From Rhizobium sp. FKL33 (GTDB lineage: Bacteria > Pseudomonadota > Alphaproteobacteria > Rhizobiales > Rhizobiaceae), in contig NZ_STFX01000021.1 of NCBI RefSeq assembly GCF_005222915.1, forward strand, positions 1-64,000: a stretch of DNA of 64,000 bases, given 5' to 3'. Each line of letters starts with the position of its first letter. Position 1 is the stretch's first letter. This document shows positions 15,902 through 25,447 of this stretch, one piece after another. The position numbers and the translations under genes were made by a program. The notes under the pieces were generated by a model, which did not search any database, had not been told where the DNA came from, and saw only the letters and a list, made by a program, of their open reading frames with translations.

Positions 15902-18739
15902 CTAGTCTCCCTGCCTGCCCGCCGCAAGCGGACCCGGCTTGAAGCAGGGATTCGTTTTCAGCACCTCCCGCATGATGTCGTAGCCGAGCGCCCGATAGCT
16001 TTCGAACTGGGCTTCCGTGAACCACTGGTCGGTGGTCGGCTCATGCGGAAAGGCCGGATGCGCATTGGCGTAGGCCTTCACGCCGGCGCTTTCATTGTCG
16101 TTGTGGAAACTGGCCTTGACATAGACGAGCACGCCATCCGGCGCATCGTCGCCGTCGGCGGCCCCGTAATCGATGCGGGCGACGGCGTGATAGGGCGCGG
16201 TGACAGTCGTTCCCAAGACCGCCGGGCGCGGCTTCAACGCTTGAAGGTTCTGAAAGGTGATCGGCACGCCGAAATCGATCTGGATCTTGCGGATGCTGTC
16301 GCCGAGATCGGAGAAGGTGAAGTCGGGATCGCAGCTGGCATCCACCACCAGAATGCAGCGGCAGCGCCGGCGCACCATTTCATAGAGACCGAGATTTTCG
16401 AAATGGCCGCCGTCCGACAAGCTCACATTGGGGCGGCTGTCCGTGGTCAGGCCGAAAGCGTCGAGGATCAACGGAAAGGCCGCATGCCGTGGTCCGCTAT
16501 GCCGCCAGGAACGTTCCCCCGCCGGGCCGGGATTGCCGAGCCACCAGCCCAGCCGCACATTGAACAGCGTCAGCAGCAGCGACACGGTGGGCGAGGAATG
16601 ATAGCCCATGCTCGGATTGACCGCCGCCCCCGAGATGGCCATGGCGGTGCCGAGCGAAATGCCTGACTTGGTCTCGAGCAGGTTCTTGCGCTTCCACCAG
16701 CGCGGCCGGCTGAGATCCGCGCCGCCATATTCGTCCGAGCGGCGATAGGCGCCGCGATAGGCGGTCACCACTCCGCCCGGCTCGTCGCGGAGGCCGGTCA
16801 GCGAGCCCGCGCCGCTATGCAGGGGCGAAATGGTGAAGGACAGCGCCTTGCGTTGCTGCCAGGCGAGATTTCGCGTCGAGACGATGTTGAGCGCGACGTT
16901 GAGCACATGGAAGGGGCGCCAGGCCGCGCCGCGGGGGATAGCCTCGCCCGTTGGCCAGAGTTCGGCCATGTCGGGATTGTCGTGCCGGTCGAAACCGGTG
17001 AAGCGGTCGGGCTTGCGGCCGAGATGCGAGGCGCCGAGAAAGGCGCGGATCAGCCTGTTGCGGTAAAGGCCGTGCAGCGAAAATCGGTTGATGTTGACGA
17101 AATTCGATCCGATGAAGCCGACGAAGGCCAGGATGGCGGACGCGATCAGCAAGGCGCCGACCCCGGCAGGCAGTTCCCGCACCGCGATCTTGCTCTGGCC
17201 CCAGACCGTGGCGAAGCCCTGTTGGAACAAGGGATAGTCGTCGAAGGAGACGAGATAGGCGAACAGCGACTGCCCGAGCACGAAATAGTCGATCACCGCC
17301 GAACCGATCGTGATCAGCAGCAAAAAGAACAGCGGGGCCGACAATTTGGCGGCGAGGTCGTAGCCGAAGGACATCGTCCGCGATTGAAACTTGCCGAGGG
17401 CCGAGCTCTTGCTGCTCGCGCCCGTCACCACGCCGATCACAGCGGTGATGCCGCCAGCTGCGGCGATCCAGTCCGTCAAATTGTCGAAACCGGCGTCGGC
17501 GTTGCCCACCAACAGCGAGCCGAACAGCGTCAGTCCGACCACCACGATCCAGGAGACGCCGGCTGCGATGCACCAGCCGGCGGCGCGGGCGAACCATTCG
17601 CGTTGTTCGTCCGAATAGAGGCTGGCGCTGGTCAGCGCCACATAGGCGGTCTCGGCGGTCACTTGCGCCAGGAGCAGCCAGGGCGGGCCGAAGATCAGCA
17701 GGAGCGCCAGGCGAAGACCGCTATCGCTGCCGGAACCGAGCAGATGCGCCCCCACCGCCAGCACCGCGCCATAGACGAGGCCGGACAGCACCCAGCCCCA
17801 TACGCGCTTGTCCGTCAGCCTATGCCAGTTGCTCGGCGACAGCGCCACGGTCACCAATCGCGCCGTCGTCAGCAGCGTCAGCAACTGGGCGAAGGCGTAG
17901 ACGACCAGTCCGGCGATCGCGCCGAGAATCACCAGATCCCACAGAGTGAAGACGATCAGCACCTGATAGGCCAACACCGTATGCAGCATGCCCGTCCAGG
18001 CCGCCCCGCCCAGCAGGAGCGGCAGGAGATTGCCGCGCAGATAGGCGCTTTGCGGCGGGCTCGCCGGCCCGCTCAGCGATTGCTCCTTGAGCGTGAAGCG
18101 AAGCGCCAGCAGCACCAGCGCCAGCGAGACGGCGCCGAGGATCAGCAGCGCAGCGCCCGTCGCCTGCGATCCGAAGGAATGCGGAAGCCAGGCTACCCCG
18201 ATCGTCAGGAATTTCAGCGCGATCACCGCGAGCAGCAGGATCGGCAGCAGCACGACCCAGTTCAGCGCCATGTTTCTCAGCACCATCGCCACCGCCGCCC
18301 AGGTGTCGGCGGAGAGCAACCCGACTTTCGGGGTCAGATAGTTGCTGTCGCGGCGAAGATCGCCGATCGGCGTCGGCTCCACCGCGTTGATCCGCTCCGT
18401 CCGTCCCGTCAACTGCTCCTGCACCCGCTCATAAGGCTGGCGCGACAGCCAGGCGGACAGCCAGGCGCCGATATAGCCGCCGCCGGACACCGTCGAGAGA
18501 TAGTGGAAGGAAGAGAGAGCGTCGCGCTCCTGCTTGTCCCTCTCGGCCAGCGCCTGAATGACGCCCAGCGAGAAGATGGCGCTGCGCACGCCGCCGCCGG
18601 AAAGACAGATGGCCTTGGATTCGAGCCGGTTCAGCCCGACGCCGAGCTCGGCGTCGTCGACCCCGTCGAGCGCGTCCTTGCCATGGATCCGGCGGGCTTC
18701 TTCTCTGAGTATCTCTGTGGTGCTGAGCGGACGGGACAT
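15902..18739 (-). CDS. Patatin-like phospholipase split by a large multi-pass membrane region
   Basis: 945 residues. The first patatin half is at about 42-100: oxyanion motif LSGGGVR (residues 47-52) and nucleophile in TVSGGG (Ser85; the first glycine of GxSxG is Thr). The partner Asp lies much later, in LSDGGHFENLG (Asp776). Between them, residues about 150-550 contain some nine or ten hydrophobic helices. The Ser-Asp dyad is intact, so lipid acyl hydrolase activity at the inner membrane is plausible. It is the last gene of a minus-strand operon, 24 nt after the GMC oxidoreductase. Patatins are normally compact, so this insertion is notable. Confidence 0.85.
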   Translation of the reverse strand: MSRPLSTTEILREEARRIHGKDALDGVDDAELGVGLNRLESKAICLSGGGVRSAIFSLGVIQALAERDKQERDALSSFHYLSTVSGGGYIGAWLSAWLSRQPYERVQEQLTGRTERINAVEPTPIGDLRRDSNYLTPKVGLLSADTWAAVAMVLRNMALNWVVLLPILLLAVIALKFLTIGVAWLPHSFGSQATGAALLILGAVSLALVLLALRFTLKEQSLSGPASPPQSAYLRGNLLPLLLGGAAWTGMLHTVLAYQVLIVFTLWDLVILGAIAGLVVYAFAQLLTLLTTARLVTVALSPSNWHRLTDKRVWGWVLSGLVYGAVLAVGAHLLGSGSDSGLRLALLLIFGPPWLLLAQVTAETAYVALTSASLYSDEQREWFARAAGWCIAAGVSWIVVVGLTLFGSLLVGNADAGFDNLTDWIAAAGGITAVIGVVTGASSKSSALGKFQSRTMSFGYDLAAKLSAPLFFLLLITIGSAVIDYFVLGQSLFAYLVSFDDYPLFQQGFATVWGQSKIAVRELPAGVGALLIASAILAFVGFIGSNFVNINRFSLHGLYRNRLIRAFLGASHLGRKPDRFTGFDRHDNPDMAELWPTGEAIPRGAAWRPFHVLNVALNIVSTRNLAWQQRKALSFTISPLHSGAGSLTGLRDEPGGVVTAYRGAYRRSDEYGGADLSRPRWWKRKNLLETKSGISLGTAMAISGAAVNPSMGYHSSPTVSLLLTLFNVRLGWWLGNPGPAGERSWRHSGPRHAAFPLILDAFGLTTDSRPNVSLSDGGHFENLGLYEMVRRRCRCILVVDASCDPDFTFSDLGDSIRKIQIDFGVPITFQNLQALKPRPAVLGTTVTAPYHAVARIDYGAADGDDAPDGVLVYVKASFHNDNESAGVKAYANAHPAFPHEPTTDQWFTEAQFESYRALGYDIMREVLKTNPCFKPGPLAAGRQGD

Positions 18740-18763
18740 GAGGGGCCTCCGTGAAAACTGACG

Positions 18764-20680
18764 TCAGGAATGGGAGTGGAGAATGACGTCGGCGGCCTTT
18801 TCGCCGACGATGTAGACCGAGCTGACGATGAAGAAGCCCGGGATGCGCGGGAAGACGGACGCGTCGACCACGCGCAGGCCTTCCACGCCATGCACCTTGA
18901 AATCCGACGACAACACGCCGCCGCCATGCTCGTCGCCGATCGGGCATGTGCAGGAGGCGTGGTGGCCCCAGGCCTGGCTGCGCACGAAGTCCTTCAACTC
19001 CTCGTCGGTCTGCACGGCGGGCCCGGGAAGCAGTTCACGCTTGGCGATCCCTTTTTTGTAAAGCGCCTCGGTCGCCTTGCGGACGAACTTCACGCCGTCG
19101 ACCACGCTTTTGAGATCCTGGCCATTCTTGTCGTCGCCCTCTTCGAAATAGCGAAATAGGATCTCCGGCGGATCGCGCGGATCGGCGCTCTTCAACGTCA
19201 CCGAGCCGGCGCGATTGAGGGTGTGGGCCTTCAGCACCGCCCAGGTCAGGATGTTGTGGCGCTCCGGAAACAGCTTGGAATAGCCGGGGAAATAGCCGCG
19301 GAATTCGCCGAGCAGCGCAAAGCAGAAGAGATCCGGCAAGGGCCGCTCGAGCGCCGAGCGGCTGATGGACGCCAGGACGGCGCCATTGGTGGTGTAGACG
19401 CCCTCGCGCGCCGAGGCCCAGGCCTTGTATTGCGGGTCGCCCTTGGCGAATTTCGCGCCTTTGAGCACCTCCCAGTCCTCGGCCATTTCGGTGACGACGC
19501 CCACCTCGTAACGGTCCTGCAGGTTCTTGCCGACGCCCGGCAGATGATGAACCACCGGTATGTTGAACCGCGAAAGCTGCGTCTTGTCGCCAATGCCCGA
19601 CAGCATCAGAAGCTGCGGCGTATTGAACGCGCCGCCCGACAGGATCACTTCCTTCCTGGCCTTCACCCGTCGCTTTTCGCCCTCGCCGCGCGCTTTGAGG
19701 CCGGAGACGCGATAAAGCCGTTCGCCCTTGAGATAGTCGACTGCGACCGCTCTCTTGCCGTTGAACACCACCCGGGTCGCCAGTGCGTCGAGCTCGATAT
19801 GCAGTCTGTCGGGATGTTTGTCGCGCGTCTCCAACAGGCGCTCGCGCGTGCCCAGTCTTGTATGGTTGCGATTGGTCAGCGGCGGGTAACGGAGGCCCGT
19901 GGCCTGGGCCTTGACCAGACGCCAGTCGTTCGGATCGCCCTGGCTCTCGAACAGCCATTCCACGGTTTCGTCGGCATTGGGATCGTTGCGCAGGATCTCG
20001 CCGGCGCTGTCCAAAAGCGTGGCGACCAGCGCCCGGTCCTTGAAGGCGCTGAGCGGCAGCGCCTTCTGCGTGGTCAGCCAGCCGCCGAAGCCGTGACCGC
20101 TCGGATTGAACAAGCCGGCGGTGAGCAGGTAGAGCAGCCTGTAGGGCCAGCGATAATCACAATTCTCCAACCTTCTGAACAGCGCCCGCATGCGCTTGGT
20201 GCTCCAGCTGGGGTCGCCGGTGAGATCGGCGATATAGTCCCAGTCCTGATTGTGCGGATAGACGAGAATCTGGGCGTTGTGCGCCGTGCAGCCGCCCAGC
20301 GTTCCAGAACGCGGATAGAGGATGCCGTCGACTTTGCGTCCGCCGAACTCGCCGACATATTTGGGATCGGCCGTCTGCGCCTCCTGGTCGGCATAGTGCC
20401 GGACGAAGAAGTCCCAGCGCATCGCCTCGTTTTCCGACGCGAAGGGATGGAATGCCGGCACGTCGTAGTCGTCGGGCAGACGATTTTCGGCCGGATAGGC
20501 GGGATCGCCGCCGCTGAGGAGATGCGGGTCGCCGCCGGCCTCCAGAACCAGCACCTTCTGCCCCCTCTCGGCGAGCCGCGCCGCCACCGTGCCGCCGCCT
20601 GCGCCGGAGCCGACGACGATATAGTCGTATTCCGCCTCGGGCGCCGGTCCCTTCGAAACATCTGCGTCTGTCATGAGCAT
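18764..20680 (-). CDS. GMC family FAD-dependent oxidoreductase
   Basis: About 638 residues; oxidises an alcohol group with FAD. The N-terminal dinucleotide fold has YIVVGSGAGGGTVAARLAER. GMC signatures include RSGTLGGCTAHNAQILVYP and SGGAFNTPQLLMLSGIG. The C-terminal domain has the active-site His in WGHHASCTCPIGDEHGGGVL and ends VGEKAADVIL. Start set at the ATG at 20680 after GAGAGGAAGGGC. No signal peptide is visible, so it should be cytoplasmic even though the upstream co-operonic gene encodes an exported cytochrome. Length and the missing signal resemble cholesterol-oxidase/long-chain alcohol oxidase-like members. Substrate unknown. Confidence 0.9.
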   Translation of the reverse strand: MLMTDADVSKGPAPEAEYDYIVVGSGAGGGTVAARLAERGQKVLVLEAGGDPHLLSGGDPAYPAENRLPDDYDVPAFHPFASENEAMRWDFFVRHYADQEAQTADPKYVGEFGGRKVDGILYPRSGTLGGCTAHNAQILVYPHNQDWDYIADLTGDPSWSTKRMRALFRRLENCDYRWPYRLLYLLTAGLFNPSGHGFGGWLTTQKALPLSAFKDRALVATLLDSAGEILRNDPNADETVEWLFESQGDPNDWRLVKAQATGLRYPPLTNRNHTRLGTRERLLETRDKHPDRLHIELDALATRVVFNGKRAVAVDYLKGERLYRVSGLKARGEGEKRRVKARKEVILSGGAFNTPQLLMLSGIGDKTQLSRFNIPVVHHLPGVGKNLQDRYEVGVVTEMAEDWEVLKGAKFAKGDPQYKAWASAREGVYTTNGAVLASISRSALERPLPDLFCFALLGEFRGYFPGYSKLFPERHNILTWAVLKAHTLNRAGSVTLKSADPRDPPEILFRYFEEGDDKNGQDLKSVVDGVKFVRKATEALYKKGIAKRELLPGPAVQTDEELKDFVRSQAWGHHASCTCPIGDEHGGGVLSSDFKVHGVEGLRVVDASVFPRIPGFFIVSSVYIVGEKAADVILHSHS

Positions 20681-20741
20681 GCCCTTCCTCTCGCACATGA
20701 AGATGGAGGCGCCGGCGGGATCGACCGCCGGCGCTGCGGGG

Positions 20742-23195
20742 TCAGAACGTCTTCAGGAATTCGATCAGCGCTTTCTTGTCGTCGTCGGTCAGAGCCTTGG
20801 TCCCGGCGACTTTCCCCGTGCCGAAATAATGGCCGCGATTGACCTCGAAATCCGGGCATTTGCTGAGGTTCAGCAAAGGCTTGGCGAGATTGGCGAAGGC
20901 CTTTTTCGCCTCCGCGTCCGTCGCATTGTCCGGCAGCGACTTGAGGTCGCGCAGCGCCGTCTTCAGAAGGCTGATCAGTTCGGCGTAACGCGGCAGGTTC
21001 TGCGCCAGCGTCGCATCGTCCTTGTAGAGTTCGGTGTTGGAGAGCAGATTGACCGGCGTGCCCTTGGGGATCGGCCCGATGCGCAGTTCGCCCTCGCCGA
21101 AGATCGACGGCAGCCAGCGGCTGAGCGGATCGATCAGCGCCTGCAATCCCTCGGGCAGGAAACCGCCCGGCACGATGAGATAGCTCGACGCGGTGGTGCG
21201 GTCGATCAGGAACACGCCCTCTTTGCCGAATACGCTGTCATGGGCGCGCCGTTCGGGCCACAGCATCTGCTCGATCGACGCGTCGAACACCTTCATGCGC
21301 CCTTCGATCGAGGGATCGCCGTTGAACGGCCCCACCGAATTGTTGAGAAGGTAAGGCGCGGTCGACCAGAGCGAGATCAGCGAGGGCACGCGGGTGTAAC
21401 CTCGCCCGCCCGCCGGCATCTTGAACGTCGCCGCTTTGCCATCGAACGGGTTGCGGATCGAGATCTCGCCGACCGACGGCAGATCCTTGTAGGATTGCGA
21501 GGAGAAATTGTCCCAGACATTGCCGGCGATGGCGTTGGTGGCGAGCGGGCTGCAGGCGTTGGTTTCGAGCAGCGTCACCGGAACGCGCATGTCGGTGGAG
21601 AGGTAATTGCCCTCCAGGAAATCCGGCGCCTTGACGATCTCGACCATCTTGGCCTTGAACTCGTCGGTCTGGGTCCAGCGCCAATAGTCGTTCCAGCAAT
21701 CGAGATAGCCGGGTCCGTTGCAGGTGTTGAGGTCCAGCGTCTTCGGCAGCGGCGGGGCCTTGCTGGAATGGCAGCCTGCGCAGTTTTCCGCGAAGACCTC
21801 TTTGCCCTTGTCCAGCACAACGGCGTCCGTGCTCAGATGGGCAGCGCCTTCGGCCAAGTCCGCGAGCCTGTGCCCGGCCTGCACCTTTGGGTTCAGGAAA
21901 TAGGCGACCAGGTAAGGCGTCTGCGCTTCCGTCGCTTCCCAATAGCTCGAATTCTTGCGCCCGACCGCGATTTCGATCGCGGTGTTGGGCTTGCCGCCGA
22001 ACAGCGGGTTGAAATGCCTGAGCCATTCCTCGCTGAACAGACCGATATTGATGAAGACGCGGTTGAGCGCTCCGAGAGCCCCGACGCTGTCGGCGCCGTC
22101 CTTGAGCACGCGCGGCGTGAACACCGTATTCGGCGGCTCAAAATAGTCCTTGAGCTGCTTGTTGTTGGTTTCGGCGCCCGCCAGCGTCTCCTGGCCGCGC
22201 TGCTTGGCCAGTCCCAACCGGGCCCCGAGCGCATAGACGGCGTTCATGGTGCGGGGATTGTTGATATAGTCGGTCGACACCAGCGACGTGTCGAGCGCGC
22301 CGGGGCGCGAGGTGTGCACGAGCTGGATCAGATAGTTCTTCTCGTTTTCCTCCCAGCGTTTGCGATCCTTATCGCCGCCATAGTTCCAGCCGAAGATGCG
22401 GTCGATCCAGAAATATTGCGCGCCGACCACGCCGCTGAGATTGTCCCATTTCGGATTTTCGGGATCGAGCGGCGGCCGCACCGGGTCGGGCCCGACATGA
22501 CAGAAGCCGCAGGCCATGCCGACACGGTAGGGCCGCACGAGATCCTTGTCATTGTAATAGGAGGGATCGGTGTAATAGCGGTCCGCATCCCAGCGCGCCT
22601 TGGCTTTCTCGTCGAAATCGGGATTGGGAAACAGCCGGAGACCGACGATTCCCGTCGGCTCCCCATAGAAGGAGCCGACCGGCACGGCGCCGCCGCGAGC
22701 GCCGATCTTGACGCCCGGATATTTGACCGCATCGGCGAAGGGGTCGGGCGCGGCGCAGGCGGCGTCTTCCGTGCGGCGCCTGTCGAGCCAGAGGCCGAAT
22801 TTGTCCGCCGCGCCCGTCTTCGGCGCTTCGAAACAGGGTTCGTTGATCAGCCCCAGTTCCCAGAACCGGTTGTCGCGCCCGTACGCCAGCGAGGGATGGC
22901 TGGAAATGGTCTTCAGAAGATCGAAATTGCCGAAGGCGTTGCGGGTGATCTCGTTCCAGAACCGGTCGTTGCCCGCCGTCCAGACCAGCCAGTTGTTGCG
23001 CCCGATCACCTCGTCGCGGGAGAGCTCCACACCGCCATCCATGCCCTTGAAGTAATCCTCGTCCGCCGCCGGAAAGGTCGCGGCGGAACGGCCGGCCTTT
23101 CGCGCCTCGTCCACGACGACATCATCGCCGCACGCCGTCAGAAAAAGACAAGCCGCCGCCATCGCGACGACGCTCCCGCGTCCACCACGCCACAT
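20742..23195 (-). CDS. Di-heme c-type cytochrome lipoprotein
   Basis: 817 residues. The N-terminal signal ends in a lipobox, CLFLTAC, with Cys22 as lipidation site, so the protein should be membrane-anchored on the periplasmic or outer-membrane side. Two CxxCH heme sites are present: CGFCH at residues 229-233 and CAGCH at 472-476. Aromatic-rich segments surround the first (YFWIDRIFGWNYGG) and second (YLDCWNDYWRWTQ). Two widely spaced hemes in a large protein recall di-heme peroxidases and RoxA-type rubber oxygenases, but I cannot show homology. It heads an operon with a GMC oxidoreductase (61 nt downstream) and a split patatin, and is divergent from a DUF4331 gene. Confidence 0.85.
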   Translation of the reverse strand: MWRGGRGSVVAMAAACLFLTACGDDVVVDEARKAGRSAATFPAADEDYFKGMDGGVELSRDEVIGRNNWLVWTAGNDRFWNEITRNAFGNFDLLKTISSHPSLAYGRDNRFWELGLINEPCFEAPKTGAADKFGLWLDRRRTEDAACAAPDPFADAVKYPGVKIGARGGAVPVGSFYGEPTGIVGLRLFPNPDFDEKAKARWDADRYYTDPSYYNDKDLVRPYRVGMACGFCHVGPDPVRPPLDPENPKWDNLSGVVGAQYFWIDRIFGWNYGGDKDRKRWEENEKNYLIQLVHTSRPGALDTSLVSTDYINNPRTMNAVYALGARLGLAKQRGQETLAGAETNNKQLKDYFEPPNTVFTPRVLKDGADSVGALGALNRVFINIGLFSEEWLRHFNPLFGGKPNTAIEIAVGRKNSSYWEATEAQTPYLVAYFLNPKVQAGHRLADLAEGAAHLSTDAVVLDKGKEVFAENCAGCHSSKAPPLPKTLDLNTCNGPGYLDCWNDYWRWTQTDEFKAKMVEIVKAPDFLEGNYLSTDMRVPVTLLETNACSPLATNAIAGNVWDNFSSQSYKDLPSVGEISIRNPFDGKAATFKMPAGGRGYTRVPSLISLWSTAPYLLNNSVGPFNGDPSIEGRMKVFDASIEQMLWPERRAHDSVFGKEGVFLIDRTTASSYLIVPGGFLPEGLQALIDPLSRWLPSIFGEGELRIGPIPKGTPVNLLSNTELYKDDATLAQNLPRYAELISLLKTALRDLKSLPDNATDAEAKKAFANLAKPLLNLSKCPDFEVNRGHYFGTGKVAGTKALTDDDKKALIEFLKTF

Positions 23196-23439
23196 GCTAC
23201 ACCCCCTTCATATCCTAGGAGTTGCAAGAAGTTGCTACTTGAGATTTATTTATGCTCTAACACAACCTATTATTGATTTTTCCAAAACACAAGACATAAT
23301 CGCAGTCGAAAATTCGCAAACAAATATTGATCCATGCCTTGGACGCCGGACCACAGTCCTGTTGCGGAGCGAGATCGCCTGCGCAAACAAACATGGCGTC
23401 TTCAGAAAAACAAACTGCGTCTTCAACGGGAGAAGAGCC
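23196..23439. promoter_or_regulatory. AT-rich divergent promoter region
   Basis: 244 nt, clearly richer in A/T than its surroundings, between the divergent di-heme lipoprotein and DUF4331 genes. A repeat TTGC-N6-TTGC lies near 23222-23235. It presumably carries both operon promoters and a shared regulator site, though no regulator gene lies in the locus. The plus-strand frame is open across it, but the codons do not look coding. Confidence 0.5.
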
Positions 23440-24672
23440 ATGAAGAACGATGAATGCCGTAGTCTGAAGACGCGCACAGGGCGCCAGCATGCGAATATTC
23501 TAGGATCTCCCAGAGATATAACCCGGAGAATCACGGCGTTGATCCGCCTCTTCTCCGTGCTTTTTCTCGCATGTATCGGCGCAGCTGCAACCCCTGCGTT
23601 TGCTTCGGATCACGCCGATCCGACCCGCCTTCTCTATCCGGAAAGCAACATCACCGATCTGTTCTTCTATCCCGACGGCGACCGGATGACGCTGATCTTC
23701 AATGTCAGGCGCGCGCTTCTCAATCCGCCGCCCTACAATCTCACGAGCTTCGTCTACCGGGTGGATATCGATCTGAAGACGCCGGTGTCGTTCGAAAACG
23801 CCGCCAACCGCGCCCGCTATGGCGGCACGGTCCTGACCACCGACAGCCTGACGCCGACCGTCTCGGTGGTGCTGCGCCTCAAGAATGACGCGACCATCGA
23901 CAAGGTGGAGTTTCCGGGCTTCCTCCAGCCGGAAAACATCCGCTACGAAGCCGCCGTGCGCGACGATCCCTTCAATTTCCCGCGCTTCTACAAGAGGAAC
24001 GCCATCACCATGGTGATGAGCATTCCGCGATCCTCTTTCCCCGGAAATCCCGCCAATTTCATCCTGTGGGGCGGGACCTATCGCAACGGCGAAAAGATCG
24101 ACCATGTCGGCCGCTCGATCCGCACCCAGTTGCCGCGCTTCGGTTTCCTCAACACGCTCGACCCGAAGAATCAGAAAGCCGCGCTCGAAGCCCGCAAGGG
24201 CAAGCTCGACGACATCTACAATTTCTTGAGGGGCAATCGCGAATGGTGGTCGCAGGCCATCGCCGAATTCATGGAGTTCACCATTCTGCTGCGCAAATAC
24301 GATGTCGAACCGGATGTGATGATCTATTCCGACGCCTTTCCCGCCGGCTATCCCAATGGCCGGCTGCTGACGGACGACGTGGTGGCCCAGACCTGCGCCT
24401 TCGGCGATTGCCTGTTGCAGGAACTCTCCTACATCGAAGGCGAATGGCCGCGCTCGACCACCAATGACAAGCCTTTCCTCAGCGACTGGCCCTATGAAGC
24501 CGCGCCCTGGCCCTCGGCCAAGGAGACGCCGCCGACCCGCAGCATCTGGCCCTATGCGATTGCGCTGCTCTTCGGCGTCGGCCTCGTCTTCTGGCTGATC
24601 GGCGAAGCCTTGCGTTTCCTGCTCAAGCGGTTGTGGCGGTTATGGACGCGTTTCGTCATCTCCGCGCATTGA
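23440..24672 (+). CDS. DUF4331 family exported protein
   Basis: 410 residues from the ATG at 23440 after GGGAGAAGAGCC; the upstream open frame is not used. A long N-terminal region leads to a signal segment (LIRLFSVLFLACIGAAATP) cleaved before SDHADPTRLLYPES. The mature start SDHADP and later NITDLFFYPDGDRMTLIFNV match the DUF4331 family, whose function is unknown. A C-terminal helix (SIWPYAIALLFGVGLVFWLI) followed by basic residues probably anchors the protein with its bulk in the periplasm. The DUF4198 gene overlaps its end by 31 nt, so the two are translationally coupled. Confidence 0.8.
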   Translation: MKNDECRSLKTRTGRQHANILGSPRDITRRITALIRLFSVLFLACIGAAATPAFASDHADPTRLLYPESNITDLFFYPDGDRMTLIFNVRRALLNPPPYNLTSFVYRVDIDLKTPVSFENAANRARYGGTVLTTDSLTPTVSVVLRLKNDATIDKVEFPGFLQPENIRYEAAVRDDPFNFPRFYKRNAITMVMSIPRSSFPGNPANFILWGGTYRNGEKIDHVGRSIRTQLPRFGFLNTLDPKNQKAALEARKGKLDDIYNFLRGNREWWSQAIAEFMEFTILLRKYDVEPDVMIYSDAFPAGYPNGRLLTDDVVAQTCAFGDCLLQELSYIEGEWPRSTTNDKPFLSDWPYEAAPWPSAKETPPTRSIWPYAIALLFGVGLVFWLIGEALRFLLKRLWRLWTRFVISAH

Positions 24673-25445
24673 GTCTCGTGGCGGCGCTGCCGATCCTCGC
24701 GCAAGCGGCTCAGACGCCTGCCCATGATTTCTGGCTGGAGCCCGAACAGAAGAGACCGTCCGCCGGCGCAGTCCTGGGCGTCAAGCTGCTGGTCGGCGAA
24801 CATTTCATCGGCGATTCCCTGCCGCGTCCGGCCGAGGGCGTCGAAGAATTCGAGTTCCTGCATGCCGGCGGCGTGAGCCGCGTCAGCGGCGGCGCCGGCG
24901 AAAGCCCTGCCGGCATCGTCGTCATGCCGGCCAATCCGGCAGGCCTCCTCGTCTATCGCGGCGGCGGCGCCTCGGTCGAATTGGCGCTCGCCGACTTCCA
25001 TCGCTACGCCGACGCCTATGGTCTGCGCGATGCGATCGACAAGGAGGACGGCTGGAGGGAGCCCGGCCCTTTCAGCGAATGCTTCGACCGTTACGCCAAA
25101 TCCGCGATCGGCGGCGCCGCAGCGGGAGGTTTGTCGGGCAAGTCGCTCGACTGGGATTTCGAAATCATCCTCTCGACGTTGCCGCATTCGGATGCGGGCG
25201 ATCTCCGCGGCCGCCTGCTGGCCGAAGGAGAACCGGTCCCGGAAACCCTCATGCGGCTCTATCGACAGGGTGAACCCGGCCTCGAATTGAAAACGCGAAC
25301 GGACAGAAACGGCGCTTTCGCCTTTCGCCTGCCCGGTCACGGCCATTGGGGCGTGATGGCGGTCGCCATCTCCCGGGCCGGCTTCTTCGCCTCCTGCGAT
25401 TGGCAAAGCCGCTGGGCCTCCTTCAACTTCGACTGGAGCCCCTGA
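24642..25445 (+). CDS. DUF4198-like exported protein
   Basis: 267 residues. Start at the ATG at 24642 inside the end of the DUF4331 gene; a GTG at 24633 is possible. A signal peptide (LRALSLVAALPILAQAAQTP) precedes AHDFWLEPEQ, the typical mature start of DUF4198 proteins. The C-terminal third (GRLLAEGEPVPETLMRLY, then TRTDRNGAFAFRLPGHGHWG) has the look of a beta-sandwich domain. DUF4198 proteins are periplasmic and in some genomes are linked to nickel/cobalt uptake, which would fit the HupE/UreJ-like neighbour 2 nt downstream. Confidence 0.8.
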   Translation: MDAFRHLRALSLVAALPILAQAAQTPAHDFWLEPEQKRPSAGAVLGVKLLVGEHFIGDSLPRPAEGVEEFEFLHAGGVSRVSGGAGESPAGIVVMPANPAGLLVYRGGGASVELALADFHRYADAYGLRDAIDKEDGWREPGPFSECFDRYAKSAIGGAAAGGLSGKSLDWDFEIILSTLPHSDAGDLRGRLLAEGEPVPETLMRLYRQGEPGLELKTRTDRNGAFAFRLPGHGHWGVMAVAISRAGFFASCDWQSRWASFNFDWSP

Positions 25446-25447
25446 CC

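Noticed and set aside
16817-18754. 645-residue plus-strand open frame opposite the patatin gene
   Set aside because: Composition dominated by Arg, Gln, Glu and His, arising from the complement of membrane-helix codons; no family features.
18759-18766. TGACGTCA palindrome between the GMC and patatin genes
   Set aside because: It overlaps the GMC stop codon inside an operon, and an 8-mer is expected by chance.
20742-23195. Naming the di-heme lipoprotein as a rubber oxygenase (RoxA/LatA)
   Set aside because: Only the number and spacing of hemes is similar; catalytic residues cannot be aligned by eye.
20673-23276. 867-residue plus-strand open frame opposite the cytochrome gene
   Set aside because: Antisense to a gene with signal peptide and two CxxCH motifs; the antisense protein has no domain.
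23194-23439. In-frame upstream extension of the DUF4331 gene
   Set aside because: AT-rich promoter-like sequence, non-coding codon use, and a good ribosome binding site directly before 23440.
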